DNA of 64,000 nt from Microbaculum marinisediminis (GTDB lineage Bacteria; Pseudomonadota; Alphaproteobacteria; Rhizobiales; Tepidamorphaceae). The position numbers and the translations under genes were made by a program. Positions 1 through 10,371 of the stretch are shown one piece after another; positions within the stretch are counted from its first letter, which is position 1; each line of letters starts with the position of its first letter. The notes beneath the pieces are model-generated. The model was not told where the DNA came from and made no database searches. It saw only the letters and a program-made list of their open reading frames with translations. The stretch spans positions 248,001-312,000 of the forward strand of contig NZ_JALIDZ010000006.1 of the NCBI RefSeq assembly GCF_025397915.1, given 5' to 3'.

Positions 1-952
1 GGCCGGTATGCAAGGCCGGGCGTTTGAGGAAGGGATCGAGCCGGGTTCCGAAGCTGCTGGAGTATTCGATCGGACCCGCGAGCGGCGCGCGAACCGGGAG
101 GCGGCCGATATGGGTCCGCAGGACGTCGAGCCGCTCGAGCTTACCGTTGATTCGCTCGATCTGGCGATCGGGGACCGACGGGGTGCTCATGCGGCGCAAC
201 TCGATGAGTGGCCCTCCCACGCCGCCTTCGGCGACATCGTTTGGCAGATCCGCGCCGACCGCGCCGCTGACTTCGATCAGTCGTTCCGAAAGGCCCCCGA
301 CCGTGGCTTCCAGGCTATCGAGCACCGACGTCTGCATCGTCTCTACGCGCGTAAGCGATGCCTGAACCCGGTCGATCGGCGCCAGGTCGGCGTCCTGTGC
401 CAGGGGCTGGGAGGAAATCATTTTGGGCTTGTCCAGCGGGGCAGGGCGTGACGGATCGAAGGACGCCGCTTTTGCCGGGCTGGTCAATAGGCCGTAACCG
501 CGGCTATCCGTAACCTGCCGTTCGGCGTCCGGCTGGAAATCGAGCGTTACCTTGCGGGCCCTGGCCGCGTCGATCAGTCCGGCGATGTCGTGTTGCCGTT
601 CTTCCAGGGCGGTCTGCTTGCGCAGGAGCGTTTCGAGGCGCCCCTCGAAGGCCTGCTGATCCAGGAACTGGCGGGTGTTGATATCGTCGATCTTGCGCCG
701 GAGCGAGGCGATGCGATCCTCATAGGCGCGCTCGACCGAAATACGATGCACCTTCGCCGCGGCGTTGATGTCGTCCTGAAACGCGATATAGGCGGTCGAA
801 CCGATCAGCCAGGTGATGGCGGCGGCTGCGGTCGCACCGCCCACCCAGACAGCCCATGTCGGCAATGTCACCGACCGAACCTTGTCCCCGCGGGCGACGA
901 TGAAGTGATGCGGCTGTGAGCGACGGCCGAAAAATCGGTGAGAAATAGGCAT
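1..952 (-). CDS. M23-family (LytM-type) metallopeptidase, N-terminal part
   Basis: This is the amino-terminal part of a membrane-anchored murein endopeptidase, cut by the window edge. It reads from ATG at 952-950 for 317 visible codons. A basic tail is followed by one membrane segment (about residues 33-57), a charged coiled-coil stretch (about 65-130), a linker, and then the beginning of the peptidase domain. The motif SFGTRLDP and the histidine of HTG, the usual first zinc ligand, sit in the last 15 or so visible residues. Family knowledge: such proteins cut peptidoglycan cross-links, or activate amidases when zinc ligands are missing. Only one ligand is inside the window, so activity cannot be judged. 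bcp lies 142 bp upstream on the same strand, a pairing common in Rhizobiales. Confidence 0.85.
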   Translation of the reverse strand, partial: MPISHRFFGRRSQPHHFIVARGDKVRSVTLPTWAVWVGGATAAAAITWLIGSTAYIAFQDDINAAAKVHRISVERAYEDRIASLRRKIDDINTRQFLDQQAFEGRLETLLRKQTALEERQHDIAGLIDAARARKVTLDFQPDAERQVTDSRGYGLLTSPAKAASFDPSRPAPLDKPKMISSQPLAQDADLAPIDRVQASLTRVETMQTSVLDSLEATVGGLSERLIEVSGAVGADLPNDVAEGGVGGPLIELRRMSTPSVPDRQIERINGKLERLDVLRTHIGRLPVRAPLAGPIEYSSSFGTRLDPFLKRPALHTG

Positions 953-1094
953 GAATTCGACAACGCGACTCTGTTTGAACCCAGCGCCGCGATTATCGAT
1001 CCATTAAGGTTAAGAAAGTCCGAAACGGGCCGGCAATTACCCTGAAAACGCGTGTTGAATCATGGTGCAAACGGGCGCTCGGCTGCGATCGCGC

Positions 1095-1565
1095 CTAGAG
1101 CGTGCGGGCGGCCTCAAGGACTTCCTCGGCGTGGCCTGCGACCTTTACCTTGCGCCACACCCTGCGGATGGTTCCGCTCTTGTCGATCAGGAAGGTGGAG
1201 CGCTCGACGCCCATGAACTTGCGCCCGTACATGCTCTTTTCCTTCCACACACCGTAGGCTTCGAGCGTGGTTTTCGATTCGTCCGAAACCAGGTCGATCG
1301 CCAGGTCGTGCTTGGCCTTGAATTTGTCGTGCTTCGACGCGGGGTCGGGGGACATGCCGACGACAACGGCGCCGGCCTTCTCGAAGTCCGCGACGAGGCC
1401 GGAAAAGTCGATGGCCTCCCGGGTGCAGCCGCTCGTATCGTCCTTGGGATAGAAGTACAGGACGACGGCATTGCCGCGCAGATCAGAGAGCCGAATCTGC
1501 CCGCCGCCATCCGCCGGCAGTGTGAAATCCGGTGCCTGCGAGCCTTCAACAGCGTCCGAGCTCAT
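1095..1565 (-). CDS. bcp: Peroxiredoxin, Bcp/PrxQ family (1-Cys form)
   Basis: Thiol peroxidase of 156 residues that reduces hydrogen peroxide and organic hydroperoxides in the cytoplasm. The peroxidatic cysteine is Cys47 in DDTSGCTREAI. In E. coli Bcp a resolving cysteine follows five residues later, but here that position is Ile52 and the protein has no other cysteine. It therefore must work as a 1-Cys enzyme that is resolved by an external thiol. The ATG at 1565 is chosen because an AAGGAAGG ribosome site precedes it and the family begins here. An upstream in-frame ATG would add 53 residues unlike the family. The gene faces away from the AsmA-like gene at 1757. Confidence 0.93.
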   Translation of the reverse strand: MSSDAVEGSQAPDFTLPADGGGQIRLSDLRGNAVVLYFYPKDDTSGCTREAIDFSGLVADFEKAGAVVVGMSPDPASKHDKFKAKHDLAIDLVSDESKTTLEAYGVWKEKSMYGRKFMGVERSTFLIDKSGTIRRVWRKVKVAGHAEEVLEAARTL

Positions 1566-1756
1566 AGCTTGCCTTCCTTTTGTCTTGTTTTCAGTAGCAA
1601 AAACGGCGGGCACACTGGAAACCGCACCGGCGCCGCGCGATAGTGTACGCGATCGGCACGCTGCTGGATGGATATCTCTTTGCACGTGTATCGTCACGGT
1701 TATGTAACCGGCCGGCAGCGGCACTGTCAGCCGCTGATTGAGGTGATGCGCAGCCG

Positions 1757-4700
1757 ATGACTTCTGAAGCCAATCCTGGCCCCAACCGCAGGCGCGCCGT
1801 GCGGCGCGCTGCGGCGTCGAGCCTGAAGCGGCTGCGCAATCTTCGCGCGCGCCGCAGGATGTGGCTGCGCGTGGCTCAGGTGCTCGCGGTAATCGCTGTC
1901 GTCGCCGGCGGATTGCTTGGTGGCGCGGTCTTCCGACTGTCGCAGGGGCCGGTTTCCGTCGGCTTCCTGACTCCGCGGATCGTCGAGGCGGTCCAGAAAC
2001 AATTGCCGCCGGAATTTACCGCGCATGTCGCCGATACGGTCATCGAACGCGATGCCGGTTCCGGCGAGGTTCTGCTGAGATTGCGCGACGTGTCCGTACT
2101 TGGGCCGGACGGCGCCCCGGTCTTCGCCGCTCCGCGCGCCGCGATCGGTCTGTCGGGACTTGGCCTGTTTGTCGGCGACGTGATGCCGCGCAGCGTCTTC
2201 CTGATCCGTCCCGCCTTGACCGTCATCGAGGAAAACGGGCGGCTGCGTATGAAGGCGGGCACTGACCTTGCCACCGGCGAAGCCGAGCCTCCGGCGAAGA
2301 TGGTCAATCCGATTGAGGCATTCGCCGTGCTGTTCGCGGTGCTGGGACAGGACGGACAGGGCGGCGCGCCGGCCCTGTCATCGATCGGCGCGCGCGGGGC
2401 AAGCCTCAGCATCGCCCGATCGGACGGCACCACGGGCACGCTGCAGCAGATCGACGTATCGGCCGAGCGTGGCGACGAGCCCGGGGCGGTGACGGTAAGC
2501 GTTGGCCTGGGCCGCAAGACCGGAGCCCCGCTTTTAACCGCATCGCTGCGGCGGCGCGACGATGGAACCTACGCGATCGCAGGAACGATCGAGAATATCG
2601 CCCTGGACGATGTCGCTCCACTGGTTCCCGGCGGATTGCCCTTCGACATGACCGGGCCGATTTCTGGCCAGCTTGATGCCTTCATCGACGCCGCGGGCGG
2701 CTTCGACAATCTGTCGGTCAAACTGACGCTGGGCGCGGGATATGTCGGCAAGGGCGACCGACGGATCCTCGTTGACGAAGCAGACTTGGCCTTTGACTGG
2801 CGGTACGCCACCGGCGCGATCAATATCGGGCCGTCGCATGTCCTGATCGGCAACAGCCGCGGGACGGTCTCGGGCCAGATCGCCGTACCGAGCCGTGGCG
2901 ATTTCAGCTACGGCACCGTGCCGCTACGGCTCGACTTCACTGATATCGTTTTGGATGACCCGGATACCGGTGTCCCCGCAGCCTACGATTCGATCACCGT
3001 TGAAGCCTTCTTTGTCACCGCGCAGCGGGTGCTGCATATCAGCCGGATGGACGTCGCAGGAGCCGGAACCGCGGGGTCGTTCGTTGGGTTCATCGGCGGC
3101 GGTGGCGAGACGCCGGGCATCCGGCTTGCCGGCTCCATGACGCCCACCTCGGTCGAGACCTTCAAGACTGTCTGGCCGCCGTTCCTCGCCGACAAGGCGC
3201 GGCGCTGGTTCGTTAACCACATGCTTTCCGGGCAGATCGTCGGCGGTCGCGTCGATGTCGATATCCGCCCCGGCGAGATCGCGCGGGCTCTCAGGGGCGT
3301 GCCGTTTCACCGGGAAGCCTTCGACCTGGGCTTTTCGCTCAAGGACGGATCGCTGGTGTTTCTCAAGGAGATGCCGCCGCTTCTCGGCGTCAACGCCGAC
3401 GGCCGGGTCGATGCCCAGGAATTCACTGCACGGGCCACCACGCCCGGCCGGGTCGATCTGCCCGATGGCGGGACGGTCACCCTGCCTGCTGGGCGTTTCT
3501 TTGTTCCCGACATACCGGCCAAGCCCTCAAGCGGCGAGCTGACCATCGAACTCGACGGCGAGATCAGGGACATCATGCGGCTGCTCGACTATCCGCCGAT
3601 CGAACTGGCCACCCGGCGCAAATTCGACATAGACAGTTTCGGCGGCGAAGGCGCGTTCGAGTTCACCCTCAGAATGCCGCTCATCGACGGTTTGCGCTTC
3701 TCCGATATCGATTTGGGAGCCGATGGCTCCATCACAGGCTTCAGCGCGGAGAATTTCGGCGGCGCGAGGAGCATCGGCGACGGCAATATCGACGTACGTG
3801 TCGCCGACGGCCGGGTTCTGATCGAGGGGGACGCGCTGGTCGACAATGTCCGCGCCGATCTGGCGCTCGACGATTCCCTCGACCCCTCTGGTGCCCCCGG
3901 CGCGCGTTCCGTCACCATGACCCTGGACGAGGCGGCGCGCGCGCGACTCGGCATGCCGCTCGACGCGATCCTGACCGGCCCGATCGTCACGACCGTATCC
4001 GACGTCAAGGCGACCGAGTCGGGCAACGTCCAGCAGATCGAGGCGGACCTTACCCGGGCCAAGGTTTCGTTCCCCGCGCTCGGTCTGGAAAAGCCCGCCG
4101 GCCAGCCGGCGACTGCGAATTTCAAGCTCACCCAGTCCGGTCAGACCGTGAAGCTGACCGATCTGCGCGTCCAGTCGGAATCGATGCGTGTGGAGGGCAG
4201 CGCCGAATTCTCCAAGGCGGGCGGGCTCGTCAGCCTCGATATGCCGGTCCTCCGGACGCCGCGCGGCACCGACCTCGCCGTCAGCGGAACGAGCCAGTCC
4301 GGCGCCCGTTCATTCAAGCTGAAGGGCAAGGCGCTCTATATGCGGGCGCTGCTCGCGAACCTCGGTGAGGCAGCCGAGAGTTCCGGCAATAGCGGGAACG
4401 AGGTGATGAACGTCGAAATCGACGTGGACCGCGCGATCGGTGTCGGCGGTGAGGTCTTGTCCAACCTGCAAGGCTCGGTGAGGCGTGTCGGAAACCGGAC
4501 CGACCGGCTCGATCTCTCGGCGTTGACGTCGAACGCTGTCCCGGTCAGCGTTCGTTATTCCGACGACGGCGCCAACTCGGACCTTTCGGTCGACAGCGCC
4601 GATGCGGGCAGGGTGCTCGCGTGGGTGGGCTATTATCCGAATATGCGTGGTGGTCAGTTGCGGGTTGTTGCCGGCCGCCGCGGGGCGAATGCGCCGCTGT

Positions 4701-5260
4701 CGGGCGATATCGCCATCGATCGGTTCCGCATCGCCAACGACCCGTCGCTCGCCCGGCTCATAGAGGAGGGCGAGGACCAGCCTGAGGCACTGGCCCGCCC
4801 CTCGGCCCCGGCGCAATCGGCCGGCGGTGCCGCGCAGCGGGTCAACGTCGCCGACGTAGGCTTCGACCGCCTCTCGGCGAAATTCGAGCGCGGCAAGGGC
4901 GACCTGAAGGTAAAGGAAGGCGTGCTGCGTGGCGTCGCCGTCGGGGCGACTTTCGAGGGCACCATCGATTTCGATGACGAGCGAATGAATCTACACGGCA
5001 CCTATGTGCCGCTCTACGCCCTCAACAACCTGTTCGGCCAGTTGCCGCTGTTTCTCGGGCCCTTGCTTGGCGGCAAGAAGAACGAGGGGCTGCTCGGCAT
5101 TACCTACTCGCTGAGCGGATCGACCAAGAAGCCCGTGCTGACCATTAATCCGATATCGGTCGTTGCGCCAGGTGTGTTCCGCTACATCCTCGGCATGGAC
5201 AATCCGCAGGCACCGGCGCGTCCCGACGGGGATACCCGCCCGGCCAGGACCATCCGCTGA
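1757..5260 (+). CDS. AsmA-like / DUF3971 (YhdP-type) envelope protein
   Basis: Very large inner-membrane-anchored periplasmic protein of 1167 residues. An arginine-rich cytoplasmic tail (residues 1-36) precedes one membrane helix (about 37-62). The rest is a long beta-rich body ending in the AsmA-like C-terminal domain (roughly 950-1150), which contains the hydrophobic stretch LFGQLPLFLGPLLGG and the closing motif VVAPGVFRYILGM. Family knowledge: YhdP/AsmA/TamB proteins form grooved beta structures that bridge the periplasm and help move phospholipids to the outer membrane. It ends 6 bp before the stop of the convergent tyrS. Family assignment is firm; the transport role is inferred from better-studied relatives. 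Confidence 0.88.
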   Translation: MTSEANPGPNRRRAVRRAAASSLKRLRNLRARRRMWLRVAQVLAVIAVVAGGLLGGAVFRLSQGPVSVGFLTPRIVEAVQKQLPPEFTAHVADTVIERDAGSGEVLLRLRDVSVLGPDGAPVFAAPRAAIGLSGLGLFVGDVMPRSVFLIRPALTVIEENGRLRMKAGTDLATGEAEPPAKMVNPIEAFAVLFAVLGQDGQGGAPALSSIGARGASLSIARSDGTTGTLQQIDVSAERGDEPGAVTVSVGLGRKTGAPLLTASLRRRDDGTYAIAGTIENIALDDVAPLVPGGLPFDMTGPISGQLDAFIDAAGGFDNLSVKLTLGAGYVGKGDRRILVDEADLAFDWRYATGAINIGPSHVLIGNSRGTVSGQIAVPSRGDFSYGTVPLRLDFTDIVLDDPDTGVPAAYDSITVEAFFVTAQRVLHISRMDVAGAGTAGSFVGFIGGGGETPGIRLAGSMTPTSVETFKTVWPPFLADKARRWFVNHMLSGQIVGGRVDVDIRPGEIARALRGVPFHREAFDLGFSLKDGSLVFLKEMPPLLGVNADGRVDAQEFTARATTPGRVDLPDGGTVTLPAGRFFVPDIPAKPSSGELTIELDGEIRDIMRLLDYPPIELATRRKFDIDSFGGEGAFEFTLRMPLIDGLRFSDIDLGADGSITGFSAENFGGARSIGDGNIDVRVADGRVLIEGDALVDNVRADLALDDSLDPSGAPGARSVTMTLDEAARARLGMPLDAILTGPIVTTVSDVKATESGNVQQIEADLTRAKVSFPALGLEKPAGQPATANFKLTQSGQTVKLTDLRVQSESMRVEGSAEFSKAGGLVSLDMPVLRTPRGTDLAVSGTSQSGARSFKLKGKALYMRALLANLGEAAESSGNSGNEVMNVEIDVDRAIGVGGEVLSNLQGSVRRVGNRTDRLDLSALTSNAVPVSVRYSDDGANSDLSVDSADAGRVLAWVGYYPNMRGGQLRVVAGRRGANAPLSGDIAIDRFRIANDPSLARLIEEGEDQPEALARPSAPAQSAGGAAQRVNVADVGFDRLSAKFERGKGDLKVKEGVLRGVAVGATFEGTIDFDDERMNLHGTYVPLYALNNLFGQLPLFLGPLLGGKKNEGLLGITYSLSGSTKKPVLTINPISVVAPGVFRYILGMDNPQAPARPDGDTRPARTIR

Positions 5261-5266
5261 TGCGGA

Positions 5267-6520
5267 TCACGCCGGCCGCAGCAACACGTGCTTCTTGCGG
5301 CCGAAGGAAAGCTTGATCACGCCTTCCGGCCCGATATCCGCTTCGGTCAGCGTCGCCGCCGGATCGTTCACCGGCTGGTCGTTCACCTTGATGGCGTTGT
5401 TGGAGATCGCACGGCGCACCTCGCCGTTGGTCTGGGCGAGCCCGGCCTGGACGACGGCCGAGAGCACGCCGATCCCGGCCCGGATCTCGGCAGCGGTGAC
5501 CTCGATCGTCGGCAGGCTTTCGGCGAGCGCGCCTTCCTCGAACGTGCGACGCGCCGTTTCCGCGGCATCCTCCGCCGCCTCGCGCCCATGCAGCAGCGCG
5601 GTGGCCTCGGTTGCCAGGATCTTCTTGGCCTCGTTGATCTCCGCGCCGCCGAGCGCCTCCAGCCTGGCGATCTCGTCGAGCGGCATGTCGGTGAACAGCT
5701 TCAGGAAGCGGCCGACGTCGCCGTCTTCGGTGTTGCGCCAGAACTGCCAGTAGTCCCAGGGGCTCAGCATCTCGCCCTTGAGCCAGATCGCGCCGGCGGC
5801 CGTCTTGCCCATCTTTGCGCCCGACGACGTGGTGATCAGCGGGCAGGTGAGGGCATAGAGCTGCGGCGTCCCCATGCGCCGGCCGAGATCGATACCGTTG
5901 ATGATGTTGCCCCACTGGTCCGAGCCGCCCATCTGCAGGGTGCAGCCGTAGCGCCGGTTCAGCTCGACGAAGTCGTAGGCCTGCAGGATCATGTAGTTGA
6001 ATTCGAGGAACGACAGCTCGTGCTCGCGTTCGAGCCGCATCTTCACGGACTCGAAGCTCAGCATCCGGTTGACCGAGAAATGCCGTCCGACGTCCCGCAG
6101 GAAATCGATGTAGTTGAGCGGCGCCAGCCACTCGGCGTTGTCGAGCATGGTCGCGTCCGTGGCCTTGTCGCCGAACGACAGGAAACGCGCGAAGACCTCC
6201 TTCAGGCTTTGCTTGTTGGCCTCTATCTGGTCGTAGGTGAGCATCTTGCGGCTCTCGTCCTTGCCGGACGGATCGCCGACCCGCGTCGTACCGCCGCCCA
6301 TCAGCGTGATGGGCTTGTGACCGGTCTTTTGCAGCCAGCGCAGCATCATGATCGACAAGAGGTGGCCGACATGCAGCGACGGGCCGGTGCAGTCGTAGCC
6401 GATATAGGTGGTTATCGGCCCTTCAAGCGTCTTCTGGTCCAGCCCTTCCGGGTCGGAGCACTGATGGATGAAGCCGCGCTCTTCGAGCACGCGCAGGAAA
6501 TCGGACTTGAAGGCACTCAT
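5267..6520 (-). CDS. tyrS: Tyrosyl-tRNA synthetase
   Basis: Cytoplasmic class I aminoacyl-tRNA synthetase (417 residues) that charges tRNA-Tyr with tyrosine. The HIGH-type signature is LHVGH (residues 49-53), the tyrosine-pocket region contains [10 protein letters not shown] (about 196-205), and the KMSKS loop is KMGKT (236-240). An S4-like RNA-binding domain occupies about 350-410. Start ATG at 6520 gives the usual TyrS N terminus; an in-frame extension to 6625 would overlap the divergent anmK. It is transcribed away from anmK with 58 bp between starts, and converges with the AsmA-like gene. Confidence 0.97.
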   Translation of the reverse strand: MSAFKSDFLRVLEERGFIHQCSDPEGLDQKTLEGPITTYIGYDCTGPSLHVGHLLSIMMLRWLQKTGHKPITLMGGGTTRVGDPSGKDESRKMLTYDQIEANKQSLKEVFARFLSFGDKATDATMLDNAEWLAPLNYIDFLRDVGRHFSVNRMLSFESVKMRLEREHELSFLEFNYMILQAYDFVELNRRYGCTLQMGGSDQWGNIINGIDLGRRMGTPQLYALTCPLITTSSGAKMGKTAAGAIWLKGEMLSPWDYWQFWRNTEDGDVGRFLKLFTDMPLDEIARLEALGGAEINEAKKILATEATALLHGREAAEDAAETARRTFEEGALAESLPTIEVTAAEIRAGIGVLSAVVQAGLAQTNGEVRRAISNNAIKVNDQPVNDPAATLTEADIGPEGVIKLSFGRKKHVLLRPA

Positions 6521-6578
6521 GTCGACTGTGTATCCCAGGTAATCTGTTTGCCGACATGGCTCTACCAGAGGCTTCCAC

Positions 6579-7685
6579 GTGACGAAAGCGCTGACGGCGA
6601 TTGGACTGATGAGCGGCACGTCCATGGACGGTGTCGATGTGGCGCTGATAGAGACTGACGGCGAAATGGTTTTTGCTTTCGGACCGACCGGCAGCAGACC
6701 CTATTCTGCGGCCGAGCGTCGCACGATCGCTGCGGCGGTCGCGCAGGCACCCGGGATTTCCGACCGCAACGAACGGTCCGGTGCCTTCGGCGAGGCCGAG
6801 GGCATCGTTACCGGGGCGCATGCGGACGCGGTAGAAGCGTTCTTGGCTGAAAACGGCCTGACCGCCGCGGATATCGACGTCATTGGCTTTCACGGGCAGA
6901 CGATCTTCCACCGTCCAGAGACACGCCTGACGGTCCAGATCGGCGACGGACCGGCTTTGTCGGAGCGGTTGGGCATCGATGTCGTCCATGATATCCGCGC
7001 CGCCGACGTCGCCGCGGGCGGGCAGGGGGCACCGTTCGTCCCGGTCTACCATCGGGCGCTCGCCGCTCATGCCGGCCTCGATCTTCCGGTGGTGGTCCTC
7101 AATCTCGGGGGCGTCGGCAATGTCACCTACTTGAGCGGGGAGGCTCCGCTGGCCTTCGACACAGGTCCCGCCAATGCACTGATCGACGATTGGGTGAGCG
7201 CGCGGGCCGGGATGGCATATGACGAGGGCGGGCGGATCGCGGCGCGCGGCCGGATCGACGAAGACGCCCTCGCAGCGCTTCTGTCCGGACTCTATTTTTC
7301 AAGAAGGCCGCCGAAATCTCTGGATAGAAACGAGTTTTCCGCTTCTTCTCTGGAAGGCCTGTCGCTCGAGGACGGCGCCGCGACGCTTGCCGCCTTCACA
7401 GCGGCATCCGTGGCGCTGGCGCGGGACTGGTTCCCGGAGCCGGCACGCCAGTGGATCGTGGTCGGTGGTGGCGCCAACAACCCGACGCTCATGGCGATGC
7501 TGCGCGACCGGCTCGATGCCCCGGTCGTGACTGGCGCCGAGATCGGCTGGTCGGGCGATCACGTCGAGGCGCAGGCTTTTGCCTATCTGGCGGCCCGCTC
7601 GTTGCGCGGATTGCCGCTCACCTTCCCGACGAGCACCGGCGTGCCCGAGCCGATGACCGGCGGCGTATTGGCGAAGGCGCGGTAA
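6579..7685 (+). CDS. anmK: Anhydro-N-acetylmuramic acid kinase
   Basis: Peptidoglycan-recycling enzyme (368 residues) that opens 1,6-anhydro-MurNAc and phosphorylates it to MurNAc-6-phosphate with ATP. The N terminus carries the family signature [12 protein letters not shown] (residues 9-20), and later ASKHA-fold motifs include the GFHGQT segment (about 107), NLGGVGN (about 180) and VGGGANN near residue 300. The start is GTG at 6579, preceded by AGAGG; the second codon gives the typical [13 protein letters not shown] beginning. It is divergent from tyrS, an arrangement common in Rhizobiales. No other MurNAc-recycling gene is adjacent. Confidence 0.96.
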   Translation: MTKALTAIGLMSGTSMDGVDVALIETDGEMVFAFGPTGSRPYSAAERRTIAAAVAQAPGISDRNERSGAFGEAEGIVTGAHADAVEAFLAENGLTAADIDVIGFHGQTIFHRPETRLTVQIGDGPALSERLGIDVVHDIRAADVAAGGQGAPFVPVYHRALAAHAGLDLPVVVLNLGGVGNVTYLSGEAPLAFDTGPANALIDDWVSARAGMAYDEGGRIAARGRIDEDALAALLSGLYFSRRPPKSLDRNEFSASSLEGLSLEDGAATLAAFTAASVALARDWFPEPARQWIVVGGGANNPTLMAMLRDRLDAPVVTGAEIGWSGDHVEAQAFAYLAARSLRGLPLTFPTSTGVPEPMTGGVLAKAR

Positions 7686-7722
7686 GGGACGCGGGGAAAT
7701 ACTCCCTGCGGTCGTAAGTGCC

Positions 7723-8694
7723 TCAGGGCCGCACGACGATCTTGCCGATCTTCGCCGCTTCCATCGCCTCGTGCGCCGTGACGATGTCGTCGAGGCCGAA
7801 CTCCGGTCCCAGGTGATGCACGAGCGTGCCGGCCGCGAGCCTGGCGTTGATCTCGTCGACGGCTTCCTGCCGCTCCGCCTCGTCGAGTTCATAGACGAGG
7901 AAGAACTGCAGCCGGATCGTGTTCACCAGGCAGAAGGCTGCGGGAATGGTCGCGTCCGGACCGGTGCCGTAGATCACCACCTGTCCCTTCGGCTTGATAG
8001 CCTTTGGGATCAGCCCGGCATTGGCGGTCAGGTCCATCTCGATGATGCTGTCGACGCCCATCTGCATCGTCAGGTCCATCACGCGTGTCCCGACGTCTTC
8101 GCGCGTGTAATCGATCGTCTCGTCGGCGCCGGCCTCTTTCGCCATCGCCGCCTTCTGCGCCGACGAGACCGTCGTCAGCACCCGCGCGCCGCGCGCCTTG
8201 GCGAACTGGATCACGTAGTTCGCGACCGCACCGGCGCCACCGGAAACCAGGATCGTGGTTTGCGGCGAGGCGCTGGCCAGCGAGATGGCGTGAACCGCCG
8301 TCATCGCCGGAATGCCGAGGCAGGCGCCGACCTCGAAGCCCGTATCGTCCGGCAGCCGAACCGCCATGACTTCCGGCAGAACGATGTATTCGGCCGCGGT
8401 GCCGAACGGCCGTTTCCACTGGCCGTTCCAGATCCAGACGCGCTCGCCAAGCCGCGACGGCGACACACCGTCGCCGACCATGTCGATCGTTCCGGCGCCG
8501 TCGGAATGCGGGATGACTCGGTCAAAGGCTATCTTGCGGGCTGTGCCGGCGCGCGACTTGACGTCGGACGGATTGACCCCGGAGGCCGCGATTTTCACGC
8601 GCACCTCGCCGGGACCCGGCTCCGGCGTCTCGACCTCGCCGATCCTCAGCACATCGGCTGCGGCGCCGTTCTCCTCGTAATAGGCGGCTTTCAT
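7723..8694 (-). CDS. NADPH:quinone reductase / zinc-free MDR alcohol dehydrogenase family
   Basis: Medium-chain dehydrogenase/reductase of 323 residues with a GroES-like N-terminal domain (about 1-115) and a Rossmann domain whose nucleotide loop is SGGAGAVANY (151-160). The cysteines of zinc-type alcohol dehydrogenases are absent, so quinone reductase or a related enoyl/quinone activity is most likely; the substrate cannot be read from sequence. Start ATG at 8694 has GGGGAAA seven bases upstream. It converges with anmK across 37 bp. Confidence 0.87.
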   Translation of the reverse strand: MKAAYYEENGAAADVLRIGEVETPEPGPGEVRVKIAASGVNPSDVKSRAGTARKIAFDRVIPHSDGAGTIDMVGDGVSPSRLGERVWIWNGQWKRPFGTAAEYIVLPEVMAVRLPDDTGFEVGACLGIPAMTAVHAISLASASPQTTILVSGGAGAVANYVIQFAKARGARVLTTVSSAQKAAMAKEAGADETIDYTREDVGTRVMDLTMQMGVDSIIEMDLTANAGLIPKAIKPKGQVVIYGTGPDATIPAAFCLVNTIRLQFFLVYELDEAERQEAVDEINARLAAGTLVHHLGPEFGLDDIVTAHEAMEAAKIGKIVVRP

Positions 8695-8922
8695 GGCGTT
8701 TCCCCGTTTCGCTGTTTACCCGCGCGTTTGCCGACACTTAGCAGCTCGACCCGCGAGGATGTAGGCTGCACTGGCACGACCGCCAATTGGGTGGACGACC
8801 GACCGGTGCCCGGCATTGCATGGGCGGACAAGTTCAGCGCATAACAACGCCCCATAAGGTCAGTGGCGGTCGTGGGGTGCACGAACAACGCCGCATGGCA
8901 TGCCCGGTCAAAGAGAAGGGTG

Positions 8923-10311
8923 ATGTTCCTCTCCGTATTCGAACTGTTCAAGATCGGAATAGGTCCGTCGAGCTCGCACACGGTCGGCCCGATGGTCGCG
9001 GCAGCGCGCTTCCTGTCGCTTCTGGGCAAGCGCGGTGCCGACGATGTCGCGCGGATCTCGGTCTCGCTGCACGGATCGCTTGCCTTCACCGGCAAGGGGC
9101 ACGGTACCGACCGCGCCGTCGTGCTGGGCCTGATCGGGGAGAAACCGGATCGGGTCGATCCGGACGCCGTCGACGGCCTGCTCGACGAAGTGGCCCGGGC
9201 GAAGCGCATTGCCCCGCCTGGATTGCCATCGATGTCCTTCGATCCGCAGCACGACATCGTATTCGACTACGGCGATCCGCTTCCCGCCCATTCGAACGGC
9301 ATGAAGGTCTTCGCCTATGCCGAGGACGGCACGGTGCTGGTCGAGGAAACCTACTATTCGATCGGTGGTGGCTTCGTGAAAACAGCGGCCGAGCTCGACG
9401 AGGTGGGCGAGGACGAAAGCCCGCTCACCCATGAGGCGAAGGTGCCGTATCCTTTCTCCACCGCCGGCGAGATGCTGGCGATGGGTCGCGACGCCGAGTT
9501 GTCGATCGCGGAGATGAAGCGCGCCAACGAACTTTCGCGTGGATCCGGCGCCGACCTCGACGCCGGCCTCGATCGCATCTGGTCGGCAATGCTCGGTTGC
9601 ATGACCCGCGGCCTCGGTTCCGGCGGGCAATTGCCGGGCGGCCTGCGGGTCAAGCGTCGCGCCGCCGACATCCATGCCAAGCTGGAGGGCGAGGCGGGAC
9701 ATAACCGCCCCTTCGAGCACACGGTGATGGACTGGCTGTCCGTCTATGCGATGGCCGTCAACGAGGAGAATGCCGCCGGCGGCCGTGTCGTGACGGCGCC
9801 GACCAACGGCGCCGCCGGCGTCCTGCCCGCGGTGATCCGCTACTATCTCGATCATTGCCCCGAGGCGAAGGCCGAAGGCGTGCGCACCTTCCTGCTGGCC
9901 GCCGCCGCGATTGGTGGCATCATCAAGCACAACGCGTCGATTTCGGGCGCCGAGGTCGGCTGCCAGGGCGAGGTCGGCTCGGCTTCGGCCATGGCCGCGG
10001 CGGGGCTGGCGGCGGCCCTTGGTGGTACCAACGAGCAGATCGAGAACGCCGCCGAGATTGCGCTCGAGCACCATCTGGGGATGACCTGCGACCCCGTCGG
10101 TGGTCTCGTCCAGGTGCCCTGCATCGAGCGCAACGCACTGGGGGCCGTGAAGGCGGTGACCGCGGCGTCTCTGGCGCTGCGTGGCGACGGCAGCCATTTC
10201 GTGCCGCTCGACAGTTGCATCGAGACGATGCGCCAAACCGGTCTAGACATGAGCGAGAAGTACAAGGAGACGAGCAAAGGCGGCCTGGCCGTCAGCATCG
10301 TCGAGTGCTGA
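8923..10311 (+). CDS. sdaA: L-serine ammonia-lyase (iron-sulfur serine dehydratase)
   Basis: Converts L-serine to pyruvate and ammonia using a [4Fe-4S] cluster. The single chain of 462 residues carries both domains: an ACT-like beta domain starting [15 protein letters not shown] and the catalytic alpha domain. The cluster cysteines are in GCQGE, MTCDP and VPCIER (about residues 347, 389, 400). The protein ends in cysteine (IVEC). In the Legionella enzyme a C-terminal cysteine folds back onto the cluster as a fourth ligand, so the same tail-in-mouth arrangement is expected here. The start at 8923 is chosen over an upstream in-frame ATG (8863) because AGAAGGG directly precedes it. Confidence 0.95.
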   Translation: MFLSVFELFKIGIGPSSSHTVGPMVAAARFLSLLGKRGADDVARISVSLHGSLAFTGKGHGTDRAVVLGLIGEKPDRVDPDAVDGLLDEVARAKRIAPPGLPSMSFDPQHDIVFDYGDPLPAHSNGMKVFAYAEDGTVLVEETYYSIGGGFVKTAAELDEVGEDESPLTHEAKVPYPFSTAGEMLAMGRDAELSIAEMKRANELSRGSGADLDAGLDRIWSAMLGCMTRGLGSGGQLPGGLRVKRRAADIHAKLEGEAGHNRPFEHTVMDWLSVYAMAVNEENAAGGRVVTAPTNGAAGVLPAVIRYYLDHCPEAKAEGVRTFLLAAAAIGGIIKHNASISGAEVGCQGEVGSASAMAAAGLAAALGGTNEQIENAAEIALEHHLGMTCDPVGGLVQVPCIERNALGAVKAVTAASLALRGDGSHFVPLDSCIETMRQTGLDMSEKYKETSKGGLAVSIVEC

Positions 10312-10371
10312 AGTCCGCACCCGCGCCTGTCCCGATTGCCCGCCTACCTCAGGGATGAGATAACGTTCAGC

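Noticed and set aside
1004-1013. CtrA box upstream of the M23 gene
   Set aside because: The sequence is TTAAGGTTAA, with two bases between the half-sites; CtrA sites need seven.
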